Origin: JAUIAI01 sp963732405
GTDB lineage: Bacteria > Pseudomonadota > Gammaproteobacteria > Burkholderiales > Burkholderiaceae_E
Reading direction: 5' to 3'
Assembly: GCA_963732405.1 (NCBI GenBank)
Contig: CAVSZG010000006.1
Location: 496,001-560,000 of the forward strand
Length of the DNA: 64,000 nt
The translations under genes were made by a program, and so were the position numbers. The notes beneath the pieces were generated by a model. The model was given only the letters and a program-made list of their open reading frames with translations, ran no database searches and was not told the DNA's origin. Below, piece by piece: positions 16,531-27,085 of this stretch; within the stretch, counting starts at the first letter, position 1; every line of letters starts with the position of its first letter.

Positions 16531-18549
16531 TCATTCGCCCGGCCCCGCCAATGCGAGCAGGCGTTCGTCCTGGCGGGTCAGGTTGATCAGTTTCAATCGG
16601 GTGCGGCGTTGTCGGGACTGCGCAATGCCTTGCGCCAGATGCAGCAAGCCTCGCGACACCAGCGCCGGGAGCCGGCCCTCCCGGTTGGCCATCGAGCGGG
16701 TCAGCCGCGACAGCGATGCCGGCAGATGTCGCGCCAGGGTGTCGTCGGTCAGCGCGATCAGGCGAATCACTTCGCCCGGTTGACCGGCCCGCGCACAGCG
16801 GCCGAACAGTTGCCGGTCCAGACGGCGTTCCCGATTGGTATGGCAGACCACGACCAGTAAACCGCCGCAGGCGCGCGCCGCCTCGTCGAGCACGATGTCG
16901 GCGCCGCGCCCGGCCATATTGGTCGCGACCGTGATCGCCCGCTGCTGCCCGGCCTCGCGCAGTACGCCGGATTCATGGTCGGCTTCACCCGCATGCAGGA
17001 CCTGGTGCGCCAGGCCCGCGGCACTCAGGTGACGGGACATCTGCTGCGCATGATTCACGGACTCGGCGGTCATCAGGACTGGTCGGCCGTCGGCATGGGC
17101 CAGACCGACCGCCCGGATCGCCGCCGCCCATTTGCTGTCGGCGTCGATAAAGAGTTGCGGCGGATGAACGACGCGTCGACTGGGTAACCGGGCCCTGACT
17201 GGCCAGACGGCCAGACGGTACACCGCGGCCAGTTCGCTGCGCGCCTCGCTCAGGGTTCCGCTCATGCCACAAAGCCGGACATAGCGCGAGAACAGGGTCT
17301 GAAAGTGGATGCGCGCGGCCACGCGATGCGGATCGCTCAGCGTCAGGCCCTCCTTCAACTCGATCATCTGGTGCATTCCCCGCGTCCATTGCCGACCATG
17401 GGCCATCCGCCCGGTGGGTTCGTCGATGGGCGTGACCCGATCGTCGTTCACGAGATAGTCCGCACCGCGCCGCATCAGGTGAAGGGCGGTCAGCGCCGTC
17501 TCGACCAGACTGCGCCCTTCGACCGGATGGATGGTGTCGGCCAGATCGGTCAGCCCGCTGAGCACACGCGCCAGACCCGCCTCGGTGAGTTCGATCCGAC
17601 GTTGCGTGGCCAGGACCCGGAAATCGCGATTGGCCCAGAGCCGGCCGGCCAGCGCATAACAGGCCCGGCAGCCCTCCTGCATGCGTTGATCGGGCTGGGA
17701 TCGCGCCAGAATCAGCGGCGTGGTCGCCTCGTCCAGCATCTGGTTGTCGGCCTCGTCGACAATCGCCAGGCACAGGCCACGCAACAGGGTCTGTCGTTGG
17801 TCGCGTGCAGGCGATGCCAGCGCCTGCACATGCCAATCGAGTTCGGTATCGGCCATCGCCAGCGTCACGCGATCCTTCAGATAATCGAAGGCGACTTCCC
17901 GCGCCGTCACATAGGTGATATCGCTGCCATAGGCCAGCCGTCTCGCGTCAGCCGGACTGTTGCCGGTCACGGTCGCGCTGCTCAGTTGCAAGGCATCAAA
18001 CAGGGGCGCCAGCTGTGCCTGGTCGCGTGTCACCAGATAGTCGTTGGCGGTCAGCACATGGACCGGTACACCCGACAGCGCCGCCGCCGCCGCCGCCAGT
18101 CCGATGGCCAGGGTCTTGCCTTCGCCGGTCCCCATTTCGGCCAGCCGATCACCGAGCATGATGCGCGCCGCGATGATCTGGCCGGGCCAGGGATTCAGCC
18201 CGAGTTCGCGACGGCTGAGATAGGCCAGCAGGGCGAACAGGTCGGTCAGGACCGGTTCGGCGACGCGGTGAGAGGCCAGTGATTGACGCAGTTCGTCGAT
18301 GAGCACCAGCACCTGGGATCGGTCCAGGCCGTCCAGTCGTTCGCTGGCACCGAGTACGCGGGTCGCGAAGCGACTCATCCGTTGCCGCCGCCAGGACGCC
18401 GACAGATGATCCAGTCGGGCCAGGCAACGCCGCAGACCACGAATCGCCGCGGCACCGAACGGGCCCGGCAAAGGCGGCACCCGTCGTTGCGGATAAGGAC
18501 CCCAGGCCAGTCCCGGTCGAGGTCTCAATCGTTCGCTGGCGCGGCTCAT
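16531..18549 (-). CDS. Short SecA-like translocation ATPase
   Basis: 672 residues, against about 900 for housekeeping SecA. Motifs in order: GTGEGKT (Walker A, Lys145); AIVDEADNQMLDEATTPLI (Walker B, near 264, as in SecA's IVDE.DS..IDEA.TPLI); a preprotein cross-linking region with DYLVNDDRVTPIDEPTGR; CGMSGT; ATNMAGRGADIVL; and RRLDRQLFGRCARAGQPGE in place of RRIDNQLRGRSGRQGD. The helical scaffold, wing and zinc-binding tail of SecA are missing or very short. It is therefore a divergent paralogue, not the general secretion motor. Its ATG overlaps the M50 hybrid's stop (ATGA), so the two are translated together. I infer that it drives export of a specific substrate with the M50/HlyD proteins. 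Confidence 0.88.
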   Translation of the reverse strand: MSRASERLRPRPGLAWGPYPQRRVPPLPGPFGAAAIRGLRRCLARLDHLSASWRRQRMSRFATRVLGASERLDGLDRSQVLVLIDELRQSLASHRVAEPVLTDLFALLAYLSRRELGLNPWPGQIIAARIMLGDRLAEMGTGEGKTLAIGLAAAAAALSGVPVHVLTANDYLVTRDQAQLAPLFDALQLSSATVTGNSPADARRLAYGSDITYVTAREVAFDYLKDRVTLAMADTELDWHVQALASPARDQRQTLLRGLCLAIVDEADNQMLDEATTPLILARSQPDQRMQEGCRACYALAGRLWANRDFRVLATQRRIELTEAGLARVLSGLTDLADTIHPVEGRSLVETALTALHLMRRGADYLVNDDRVTPIDEPTGRMAHGRQWTRGMHQMIELKEGLTLSDPHRVAARIHFQTLFSRYVRLCGMSGTLSEARSELAAVYRLAVWPVRARLPSRRVVHPPQLFIDADSKWAAAIRAVGLAHADGRPVLMTAESVNHAQQMSRHLSAAGLAHQVLHAGEADHESGVLREAGQQRAITVATNMAGRGADIVLDEAARACGGLLVVVCHTNRERRLDRQLFGRCARAGQPGEVIRLIALTDDTLARHLPASLSRLTRSMANREGRLPALVSRGLLHLAQGIAQSRQRRTRLKLINLTRQDERLLALAGPGE

Positions 18550-20684
18550 GAGTCGAAGCTGCGCAGAAACAGTCGACGCAGCGCCTCGCCGGCCTGGACG
18601 ATGAGTGCCCGGTTTGGATGGTCGAAGCGCACCAGTGCGGTGGACCCGGCCATGGCCATCGCCTGTCCGGGAATCTCCAGATCGAGCAGAAACACCGGCT
18701 CGAGGGTCTGGCGGCCATCCGGGTCGGTCGGGTCGACGGCGATACGACCGCCCGCGGCCTTGCCCAGTGCTGCGCTGGGTAGGGCCCGCTGGGCGGCTGG
18801 CGCTTCACCGGCGATCCGCGCCGGCCAGCTTCGCTCGGGCGTCGTTGCAAGTACCACCTCGATATCGCCCAGATCAGCGCGCAGGCGCAAAGCCTCGTCG
18901 CTGGTCAGCGCAACCCGGACGGTCCTGGACTGTTCACCCAGCACATAGCCGAAGATGTCTCCCTGGTCGAGCCAGGCCTGATGCCGGTCCCGCTCGGCAG
19001 GAATCACCAGGCGACCCTCGTCGGCTGCGACCAGTCGCAGCGCAGCCTGTTCATCACGCGCCTGCTCGAGGGCCTTTCGCGCGTGCTCGAGTTCGGGCAG
19101 CAGGGTATTGGCCTCGCTTGCCTGGGCATCGACCTTGCTCGTGTATTGAACTTCCAGCGCCTGCACCTTGGCCTGCTGCTGCTTCACCGCGAGCAGCAGA
19201 TCCGGATTGTCGAGTTGCACGATCGGCTGGCCGTTCTGAACGAACTGGCCGTCGGTCGCGAGCATCCGATCGATCGAACCGCTGGTGCTCGCACGGATCA
19301 CCGCCCGCTCAGGTAACCAGACCACGCCCTGGGCGACGGTACTGTTCGGCGCGGGCACGGCAAGCACCAGACACAGCGCAAACAGATAGGCGCCGACCAG
19401 CGAGATCGTCATCGCGCGACGCCCCGCCAGGGTGGGGGAAGCCTGCAGAAACACGATGCCGCGGCCGATCGGGATGAAGACCAGCCATACCAGGGCGATC
19501 AGGGCGGTCAGCACACCTGCCGGTCGATGAATCTGGGCAACCAGCACGGCGATGCTGGCGAACAGCAGGCCGCGATAGATCCAGGAGGCGATGGCATAGC
19601 CGAGCAACCAGGGTCGTTCACCGGGCGACGTATGCATCGCCACGGCACGCTGGCTGCGCAGGATCCGGATCGCCAGGGTATTGACCAGATACTGGCGTGA
19701 GCGGCGCGCCAGATTGGGCAACTCGAGCAGGTCGGTCAGCACGTAGTAACCGTCGAAACGCAACAGCGGATTGCCATTGAACAACAGGGTCGAGACCGTG
19801 CCGATCAGGATCAGCGCCAGCAGGAAGTCGCGCAGCCCCCCGGGCTCGATCATCAGCCAGAGCAGCGTGGCGAGCGCAGCGGTGACCAGCTCGGCACCGA
19901 TGCCGGCCGCTGCGACGATGGCCCGTTCCGATTTGCGGCTCAGCAGCGCCGACATCGACGCATCGATATAGGGCACGGGCGTGAGCACCAGCAGGCGCAC
20001 GCCGATGTCGGTCACCCGTGCGCCGTATCGGCGCGCGGCCAGCGCATGGGCCAGCTCATGGATCACCTTCATCAAGGGGTAGGCGAGCCAGATCATGAAC
20101 AGCAACTCCGGGCTCGAATAGAGGCGATCCACAGCAGCCGACAGATCAGCACCATTGATGATCGTCAGCAGCCCGGCCAGCATGATCAACATGCCCAAGG
20201 TGATCGCCGATCCGCGCGAAAACAGCACCCGACCCAGTGGGTCGAGCCAGTGAATGACGCGCTCGAGATTGAACACTGCCACCTTGAACGACAACGGATT
20301 GATCTGGTCAGCCAGGCGTTTACGTCGTCGCAGCGTCCGGCGCCATTTGAGTTGCTCGATGTCGCCGGCCCGGTCGGTCTGAATCAGTCCGGCCAGCGCA
20401 AGTTCAGCAAGCAACTGCAACACCTCCGGTTGCGTTGGCGCCTTCTCGCCCAGCTTCTCGAGCAGATCGTCGTGAATCGCCGAGACATCGATCGAGCCAT
20501 CCAGGCGGCGCACGATTTCATAGGCGGGTCTGTCGATCCGGTGCAGATCGCCGTTGACCGGGTCGCGCAGCACATACCATTTTTCGCCGCGGTATTCATG
20601 CGGACTGATATCGACGCCGGCCAGGAGATAGGGCTTGAGCGGACCGACCCGATACCAGCGCTCATCGGCAATCAGGCTGCTCAT
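18546..20684 (-). CDS. PqqD-like / M50 zinc protease / HlyD hybrid membrane protein
   Basis: 712 residues from the ATG at 20684, which overlaps the preceding stop (ATGA); an upstream in-frame start at 20717 is less likely. Residues about 25-105 (WYVLRDPVNGDLHRIDRPAYEIVRRLDG...LAELALAGLIQ) have the PqqD pattern, a fold used as RiPP leader-peptide recognition element. Several membrane helices follow with HELAH (His209, Glu210, His213) and a third ligand in RFDGYY (Asp311). A large C-terminal HlyD-type part spans roughly 440-680 with a coiled-coil hairpin. B. subtilis YydH is a related M50 enzyme from an epipeptide cluster. Role inferred: binding, cleaving and handing over a peptide for export. 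Confidence 0.87.
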   Translation of the reverse strand: MSSLIADERWYRVGPLKPYLLAGVDISPHEYRGEKWYVLRDPVNGDLHRIDRPAYEIVRRLDGSIDVSAIHDDLLEKLGEKAPTQPEVLQLLAELALAGLIQTDRAGDIEQLKWRRTLRRRKRLADQINPLSFKVAVFNLERVIHWLDPLGRVLFSRGSAITLGMLIMLAGLLTIINGADLSAAVDRLYSSPELLFMIWLAYPLMKVIHELAHALAARRYGARVTDIGVRLLVLTPVPYIDASMSALLSRKSERAIVAAAGIGAELVTAALATLLWLMIEPGGLRDFLLALILIGTVSTLLFNGNPLLRFDGYYVLTDLLELPNLARRSRQYLVNTLAIRILRSQRAVAMHTSPGERPWLLGYAIASWIYRGLLFASIAVLVAQIHRPAGVLTALIALVWLVFIPIGRGIVFLQASPTLAGRRAMTISLVGAYLFALCLVLAVPAPNSTVAQGVVWLPERAVIRASTSGSIDRMLATDGQFVQNGQPIVQLDNPDLLLAVKQQQAKVQALEVQYTSKVDAQASEANTLLPELEHARKALEQARDEQAALRLVAADEGRLVIPAERDRHQAWLDQGDIFGYVLGEQSRTVRVALTSDEALRLRADLGDIEVVLATTPERSWPARIAGEAPAAQRALPSAALGKAAGGRIAVDPTDPDGRQTLEPVFLLDLEIPGQAMAMAGSTALVRFDHPNRALIVQAGEALRRLFLRSFDS

Positions 20685-22483
20685 AGCTGCCACCGCCACA
20701 GTGCCACGCGCAGCCATTGGCGAAGTCGCTCGGTGGTCTGAACGAGCACGGGTCTGCTGGCCACGTCGACCTTGGCGAACCCGTTCAGGCCCGATCGGAT
20801 GTCACCCGCATCGCCCGTCAGTCTCGCCTCCACATCGAAGCGGGTACCGAGCGGATCGCTGTTGGCGATCGGCGTGATCCGGCTGATTTGCAGCGGCATG
20901 GCCTCGCCGCTCGCATCGGTCGTCACCAGTCGACCGCTCTGACCCACGGCAATCCGGCCGATGTCCCGCTCATCGATCTCGATCATCACCCGGTACCGGC
21001 CGGCCGGTGCGATCGTGACCAGGGGTTCACCGCGCTGCACCGGCGCGCCGAGCGATCGGGTCAGATCGCCACTGATGATCTCGCCATCGAAGGGCGCACG
21101 GATCTGCATGCGATCGAGTTTCTGGTCAATGATGTCCAGCTGGGCCTGTGCCTGACTCAGCTCGTGACGCGCGATCGCCACTTCGGTCTGCGCTTCTCCG
21201 GCCAGCGCTTCACCGTAGCGTTTCTCCAGTTCGGCCAGCCTGGCGGTCCACTTGAGTTTTTCCAGATCGATCTCCCGGGTATCGAGTTCGATCAGGACGG
21301 TGCCGCTTTTCACCTGGTCGCCGGGCCGTGCATGGACTGCGCCGATGAATCCCTGTATCGGCGCACCCAACTGGCGCTGTACCTCGCCCTCGATCCGTCC
21401 CGGTGCGGTGATCCGGTCGGTCACCGGAATCAGCAGACCCGCCGCGAGCAGGGCGCCGGCAAGGCCGCAGGCAAAGAGAACCCGACGCGGTTGCTGACTC
21501 AGCAGGGTCAGCCGGTTACCCGGCAGGCTGCGGCGTACCCTGGCCGTCGGCGTGCTGTCCAGATGGCGCAGGTTGTACAGATTCGGACCGAGCAGGGCGG
21601 CTGCATGCTCGGCGAAGCGGATCGCCCGCGCGTCCAGATGCCGAGACTGGCCGAACTCGAGACTGACCGCACCGATCAGCGACCGGTCGCCATCATGGGC
21701 GAGCAGGATCGGAATCGTGCACAGGACCGGTGCCCCGTAACGCATCGCATATCGACCATGCGCGAGCGTGATTCTCGGGCCTCCCGGTTCGGCAGGATAG
21801 ACGACCGTCGACACCTGTTCGATGGCCTCGTCCATCGCCAGGCCCAGATCACGCAGCATGGCGGCTTCCCGATTGGCGCCGGCGGCACCCGACAGGGCAT
21901 GAACGCGGGTCGACGAGCGGCTCAGAAAGCCGATGCCGGCGCGCTGCGCGCCGGTCAGATGGGCCAGTCGATCGACAAACACGAACGCAGCATCGGCGAA
22001 GTGCTTCTGGCCGTTGATCAGACCCAGCAGAGTCAGTGCGGTTTCCGCATGATTGGCGACGGCGAGCGGATCGTCGGGATCGTTGTCCAAGACATCGGGC
22101 TGCGGCGGCTCGTTTGGCCGCGGCTTTGACCATTCGCCTGGCCGGCCATCGGATGCCTGCCCGTCCGCGACCATCGCCATGGCCAGGTCGATGCCTGGCT
22201 TACTGCGCCGACCCATCGGCATCGCCACGATCCGGATCGCATCGGGCTGATCGACCGGCCTGAACTCACGCGTGCTTGGCTGACCGGTGACCAGGGCGAG
22301 TCTGGCCATGGCCAGCAGGGCTGCCGGTACCTGGGCACGTGCCGGCCAGCGCCGCAACACCTGAAACGTCGGGCCGTCCGCCCCCCGCCGGGAGCCGACC
22401 AGAATCGCGACGGCGTCGGGCACGGACCCGCCCTGACGCGAATCGCGCCGCTGCTGTTCGACCTTGGTTGGGGATTCGATCAC
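20681..22483 (-). CDS. GAF-domain HlyD membrane-fusion protein
   Basis: 600 residues from a GTG start with a poor ribosome binding site. The N-terminal 320 residues are cytoplasmic and include a GAF-like domain (about 150-300). A single membrane segment follows (ACGLAGALLAAGLLIPV, near 340), then a periplasmic HlyD adaptor: lipoyl half, coiled coil (LEKLKWTARLAELEKRYGEALAG), second half (IRAPFDGEIISGDL) and beta-barrel. A cytosolic ligand sensor fused to an adaptor is unusual. It is the first gene of the packed run GAF-HlyD, M50 hybrid, SecA-like, HlyD. Confidence 0.88.
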   Translation of the reverse strand: MIESPTKVEQQRRDSRQGGSVPDAVAILVGSRRGADGPTFQVLRRWPARAQVPAALLAMARLALVTGQPSTREFRPVDQPDAIRIVAMPMGRRSKPGIDLAMAMVADGQASDGRPGEWSKPRPNEPPQPDVLDNDPDDPLAVANHAETALTLLGLINGQKHFADAAFVFVDRLAHLTGAQRAGIGFLSRSSTRVHALSGAAGANREAAMLRDLGLAMDEAIEQVSTVVYPAEPGGPRITLAHGRYAMRYGAPVLCTIPILLAHDGDRSLIGAVSLEFGQSRHLDARAIRFAEHAAALLGPNLYNLRHLDSTPTARVRRSLPGNRLTLLSQQPRRVLFACGLAGALLAAGLLIPVTDRITAPGRIEGEVQRQLGAPIQGFIGAVHARPGDQVKSGTVLIELDTREIDLEKLKWTARLAELEKRYGEALAGEAQTEVAIARHELSQAQAQLDIIDQKLDRMQIRAPFDGEIISGDLTRSLGAPVQRGEPLVTIAPAGRYRVMIEIDERDIGRIAVGQSGRLVTTDASGEAMPLQISRITPIANSDPLGTRFDVEARLTGDAGDIRSGLNGFAKVDVASRPVLVQTTERLRQWLRVALWRWQL

Positions 22484-22652
22484 TCGCCGCTACGGCGCCC
22501 GGGCCGCCTCTCACGGAATTCAATGACAGGGTCAATGATCGTTCGAGGTGCAGGCGAGGTCGGGTTCGAACCGGCTGGCGTGCCGAATCAGGCCATGAGT
22601 GGTCAGGCCCGATCGGCGAGCGTTGTTTGCTGACCACCCCGGTTGCGGCTGC

Positions 22653-23745
22653 TCATCCGGTGAACAGCGAGCCGATCAGCCAGGTCACCACGCCCGCGCC
22701 ACCGCCGATGGCGAGCATCCGCAAGCCCGAACCCAGGACTGACCGACCCGTGAACAGCGAAAGCGCAGCACCGACGGCGAACAGCGAGAAGCTCGGCGAT
22801 GACCACCGAGGTGACGATGGCGGCCGTGCCATTCAGAAACAGCAAGGGCAGCACCGGGATGATCGCCCCGCCGCTGAACGCGACGAACGAGGCGATCGCC
22901 GCGCCCCAGGGCGACCCCAGATCATCGGGATTCAGACCCAGTTCCTCGCGTGCCATGGTATCCAGGGCCAGCTCCGGATCCGCGATGAGGGTGCGCGCGA
23001 TCCGGTCCGCATCGTCGGGAGACAATCCCTTGGCTTCATAGATGACCGCGAGTTCGACACGCTCGGCGTCCGGGAATTCCTCGAGTTCGGCGCGTTCCAG
23101 ATTCAGTTGATGCTCAAAAAACTCGCGCTGCGAGCGAACCGAGACATATTCGCCTGAGGCCATCGACAAGGCGCCCGCCAGCAGGCCCGCCACACCGGCC
23201 AGGATCACGGTGTCGGGCGTGGCGGCTGCGCCAGCCATGCCCAGCACGAGGCTGGTATTGGAGACCAGGCCGTCATTGACCCCGAACACGGCGGCACGCA
23301 GGTTCGAGCCGCCGCCGCCAGGGGCCTGCAGCTGTGAAATATCCTTGATCGCAATGTGGCCGCGCAGATGCGTCGTGTCATAGGCGCCCAGTCCCCTGAC
23401 TTTCAGACTGGCCAGCACGCCACGGATCGGCCTGACGCCGAACTGTCGGACCAGCCAGATCGCCAGTCGCGCCCGCATGCCCAGCGCGATCTCGCCGGCC
23501 ACTGTATCCGGGTCCAGGCCCAGCGTGCGCAGATTGCCGGCCCAGATCTCGGCCTGCTCGCTGGCCGACTCGCCCAGCCGCTTGAGCATGTAGGCCATCC
23601 GGTGATCGTTTTCCTGCGCCGCCAGGGCGCGATACAGGGCTGCGCTCTGGCGCTCTTCCCGAAACGATTCGATGATCTCGCGCGCCTCGCGCGGCGGATG
23701 GGGCCGGGCGGTGGGCGAGCGGGTCGGTTCGGTCGGCGCATTCAC
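22653..23745 (-). pseudogene. VIT1/CCC1-family transporter with N-terminal ferritin-like domain, one frameshift
   Basis: The GTG start overlaps the TPP enzyme stop (GTGA). Residues 15-140 form a rubrerythrin-like helical domain (EERQSAALYRALAAQENDH). The rest is a VIT/CCC1 transporter (FGVNDGLVSNTSLVLGMAGA, ASGEYVSVRSQREFFEHQ) that moves Fe2+ or Mn2+ across the membrane, similar to MbfA-type exporters. The raw frame runs on to 22603, but the family C terminus (LFAVGAAL.LFTGRSVLGSGLRM) is found in another frame ending at 22653. Removing one A from GAGAAGC at 22785-22792 restores the full protein. I therefore regard it as possibly intact in the cell, with a sequence error here. Confidence 0.8.
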
Positions 23746-25299
23746 GGAATCATTGCCTCAATGAGTCTGGGTCCGGATGAATCGAGTGCGGCCCGGATTG
23801 CCCTGGCCAGATCGGACACGGTGTCGACCCGTTGCGCAGGCACGCCCATGCCGCGCGCCAGGGATACCCAGTCCAGTTCGGGATTGGTCAGATTGAGCAT
23901 CTGCTGGGCGCGTTCACCAGGCGTGTCGATGCCGACCGCCTTGAGCTCGCCCTGCAGGATCCGGTAAGCCCGGTTGGCCAGAATGATCGTGCAGACATCG
24001 AGTTGCTTCTCGCGCCTGTGTCCAGAGTCCCTGCAGCGTATACATGGTGCTGCCGTCGGCCTGCAGGCTGAACACCTTGCGGCCGGGACTGCCGATCGCG
24101 GCACCCGCCGCGAGCGGTGACCCGATACCGATCGCCCCGCCCGTGATCTGCAGGTAATCGTGCGGATTGGCGCGACCCGAATACTTGAACAGATGGCGGC
24201 CGGTGCTCACCGATTCATCGCACAACACCGCCGACTCAGGGAGCAGGGCCATCACGGTCTGCATCAGCGTGTCGCCGGTCAACTCGCCGCCGCCCTCGGG
24301 CACGGTCATGGGTTGCGGGTCTGCCATCTTGGGAAGCACGATGCGGGCAGCGTCCAGTTCGTCGGCCAAGGCCTGCAGGGTGGCAGCCGGATCATGGTCA
24401 CGCCCGGCCAACTCGAAGGTCTTGCAGTGCGCCGGCGACATCAGGTTGGGCTGGCCCGGATAGGCGAAGAAGGAGGCCGGCGGGTTGGCCCCCAGCAGCA
24501 CCAGATGATCGATATCGGCCAGCTGGGCCAGCGCCTGCGGTACTGAATACGGAACACGTGCGACATCGATGTGGCCGCGCCCACGGCTCATGCGCGCATT
24601 GGACTGCTGGGCGAGCAGACGGCAACCGGTCGCCGCGGCGATCCGGGCGGCCAGGCTCAGGCCGGGTTCAATGAGTGGCGCACCCGTCATCATCAGGGTG
24701 CTGCGCGCGCCGTGGGTCTTGAGGATGCGCGCCGCCGCGACGATGCGCTCGGGATCCACGGCCGGCAACGCCGGGGTCGCGATGGGATCGGCCACGCCAT
24801 CGGCCTCGTTCCAGGCGGTGTCGGCCGGCAGGATGAGGGTGGCGATGCGACCGCCGGCGCGTGCATTGGCCACTGCCCGGGCTGCGTCGGTGGCCACGGT
24901 GCGCGCTTCGCGGCTGGTATGCACCCAGTCCGAACACGCCCCGGCGATCATGGCGATATCGCTCTTGAGCGGCGTTTCGTATTGCAGATGGTAGCCGGCA
25001 TGCTCACCGACGATGTTGACCATGGGCGAGCGCGCCTTGCGCGCATTATGGACATTGGCAAAGCCATTGCCCAGGCCGGGGCCCAGGTGCAGCAAGGTCG
25101 CTGCGGGTCCGCCCGACATCCGGGCATAGCCGTCGGCAGCGCCCGTCACGACACCTTCGAACAGACCCAGCACGCAGCGCATGCCGGGTATCGTGTCCAG
25201 CGCGGCGACGAAATGCATCTCCGATGTGCCGGGATTCGTAAAGCAGACATCGACCTTGCAGGCAAGCAAGGTCTTCACCAATGACTGGGCGCCGTTCAT
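23742..25299 (-). pseudogene. TPP-dependent acetolactate-synthase-like enzyme, one frameshift
   Basis: About 518 residues after repair. The start at 25299 has AGAGGA eight bases upstream. N-terminal pyrimidine-binding domain (CFTNPGTSEMHF; catalytic Glu in LFEGVVTGAADGYARM), central domain, and C-terminal TPP domain (GGAIGIGSPLAAGAAIGSP, then the GDGS-like QADGSTMY). This is the COG0028 group often annotated as acetolactate synthase large subunit, but no small-subunit gene adjoins, so the substrate is uncertain. The frame breaks at 24005-24012. Deleting one A from GAGAAGC restores LWTQAREQLDV and joins the C-terminal frame that ends at 23742. It overlaps the VIT gene. Confidence 0.82.
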
Positions 25300-25451
25300 T
25301 CGATGGATCCTCTGATGCGGGTCGGATGACACGGTCGCGCCTGATTGCTCGGCAGGACCGGTCGCGACGGATCGGTTGGGTTCTGCCGGCTATTTGAACA
25401 CGGCTCGACGCCCGGATGACCGGAACGGACTCCCCGCCGCGGCCGCAGCGC

Positions 25452-26811
25452 TCAGGACTCGGTAACCAACTCGCGGACCGGCCGGGGTGACTCGTCGGGC
25501 TGCGAGGCCGCGCCGACTTCGTCGAGCACCTGACCACGCGGCATCGGAGCGCGGACGTCGTCGAGCGTCTGAGCGGGCGGCAGGGGCGCAGGATCAGGCG
25601 AACGTGGATCCAGATCCATGGCCACGGGAGAAACCGTTTCCATCGGTGCGAATACGGTCTTCTCGCTCTCGGGGACAGGCGCATCGCGTATCAGACAGCG
25701 GATCGTGAACAGTGCGAGCAGCAGGGCCATTGAGGCCAGCGCAATTGGAAAGCCGTTGTCCAAGGCGGCCAGCGCCGCACCGGTGATGATCGGTCCGGTG
25801 GCCGAACCGATGCCGTGCACGAGCAACATCCCCTTGGTTGCCTCGAGCACTTCATGCGACTGGAAGCGATCATGGGTCTGGGCAACGGCCAGGCCATAAA
25901 TCGAGAACAGGAAGCCGCCGAATGCGATGGCAATCGCGTAGATATTGGTCAGCGAGGTACTGGGCAACAGGGCCAGGCTGCCCACCGTGAGCATCGTGCC
26001 GATCGCGGTGCCCAGCAAGACCGCGCGCCGGTCGAAGCGATCGCTCAACCAGCCGATCGGCCACTGCAGCACTGCCCCGCCCACGATGCTGGCCACCACG
26101 AAGCCGGCTGCCTGGCTGTCGTTCATGCCCAGTGACCGGCCGTAGATCGCGGCGAATGACCAGAACGAGCCGCCGATGAGACCCGAGCCCAGCACGCCCG
26201 CGAAGCCGGCTGGTGATACCTGGAACAATCGCGACAGACCCAGACGTTCGGTACGGATCGGCGTGGGCTGGGTCACCGGCGTGAGCGCGATCGGCAGCAG
26301 GCCGATCGCGAACAACATGCCCGCGATCGCGAAGGAACCCAGACCCATGGACCCATGGAACAGGATCAGGTACTGACCGATCGCCAGGGCGGTCAGATTG
26401 ACCATCATGTACACCGAGAACACCTGGGCACGGTCGACCTGCGCCCGCTCGTTGATCCAGCTTCTCGATCACCATGTAGATGCCGATCAGCGCAACACCG
26501 TTGACCAGACGCAGCATCAGCCAGGCGACCGGATGCACGGCCAGCCCGTACGACAGGGTCAGGGCAGCGCAGGTGGCGGCGAATGCGGTGAAGGCGCGCA
26601 CATGGCCGACCCGGTGGATGAGTCGGGGACACAGGATCGCCCCGACGATATAACCAGTGTAAAAGCCGGCCATGATCAGGCCGATCGTGAGCTGGCCGAA
26701 GCGCTCGTCCGAGGCGCGCAGAGCCAGCAGGATGCCCAGCAGCCCGGAGCCTGACAGTAGAATGGCCATGCCGAAGAGCAGGGAGGAAATCGAGGAAACG
26801 GCGCGAAGCAT
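25452..26811 (-). pseudogene. MFS transporter (YcaD/sugar-porter-like), one frameshift
   Basis: Twelve membrane helices are spread over two frames. The ATG at 26811 fits the family start (MLRAVSSISSLLFGMAILLSG); a GTG at 26841 is also open. The first frame breaks inside the conserved IESWINERA segment. Removing one A from GAGAAGC at 26460-26467 restores it and continues through VFSVYMMVN to the stop at 25452. Loop motif DRFDRRAVLLG is present. The last ~75 residues are an acidic, Pro-rich cytoplasmic tail. Substrate unknown. It is divergent from the HtrA-like gene. Confidence 0.8.
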
Positions 26812-27085
26812 GGTCGGGTCTGAGCAGGTCGATGGATCCACGCCAGCGACCTGCGCCGCGCTGACGGCAACAGAGGTCTGGACGAAATCCGAAGGAGGAG
26901 TAGGTACGGTGAGGAGGTGTTTCAGTCAGCCAGGGGCAACACACGATACGGTCCGGCAGCTTTGCATAGCGCGCGCTGTCGACTGCACCGGCATTGATCA
27001 CGACGGTGCCGATTTTCTCAGAATGAAGTCGCCCCGTGTGTGGCAAGGCGCGTTTTTTCTGCCCGATTCGTGGTTCACGCGACCG

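Noticed and set aside
26672..27022. A 117-residue upstream extension of the HtrA-like protease
   Set aside because: It overlaps the divergent MFS gene start and contains no signal or domain; the signal peptide begins at 27086.
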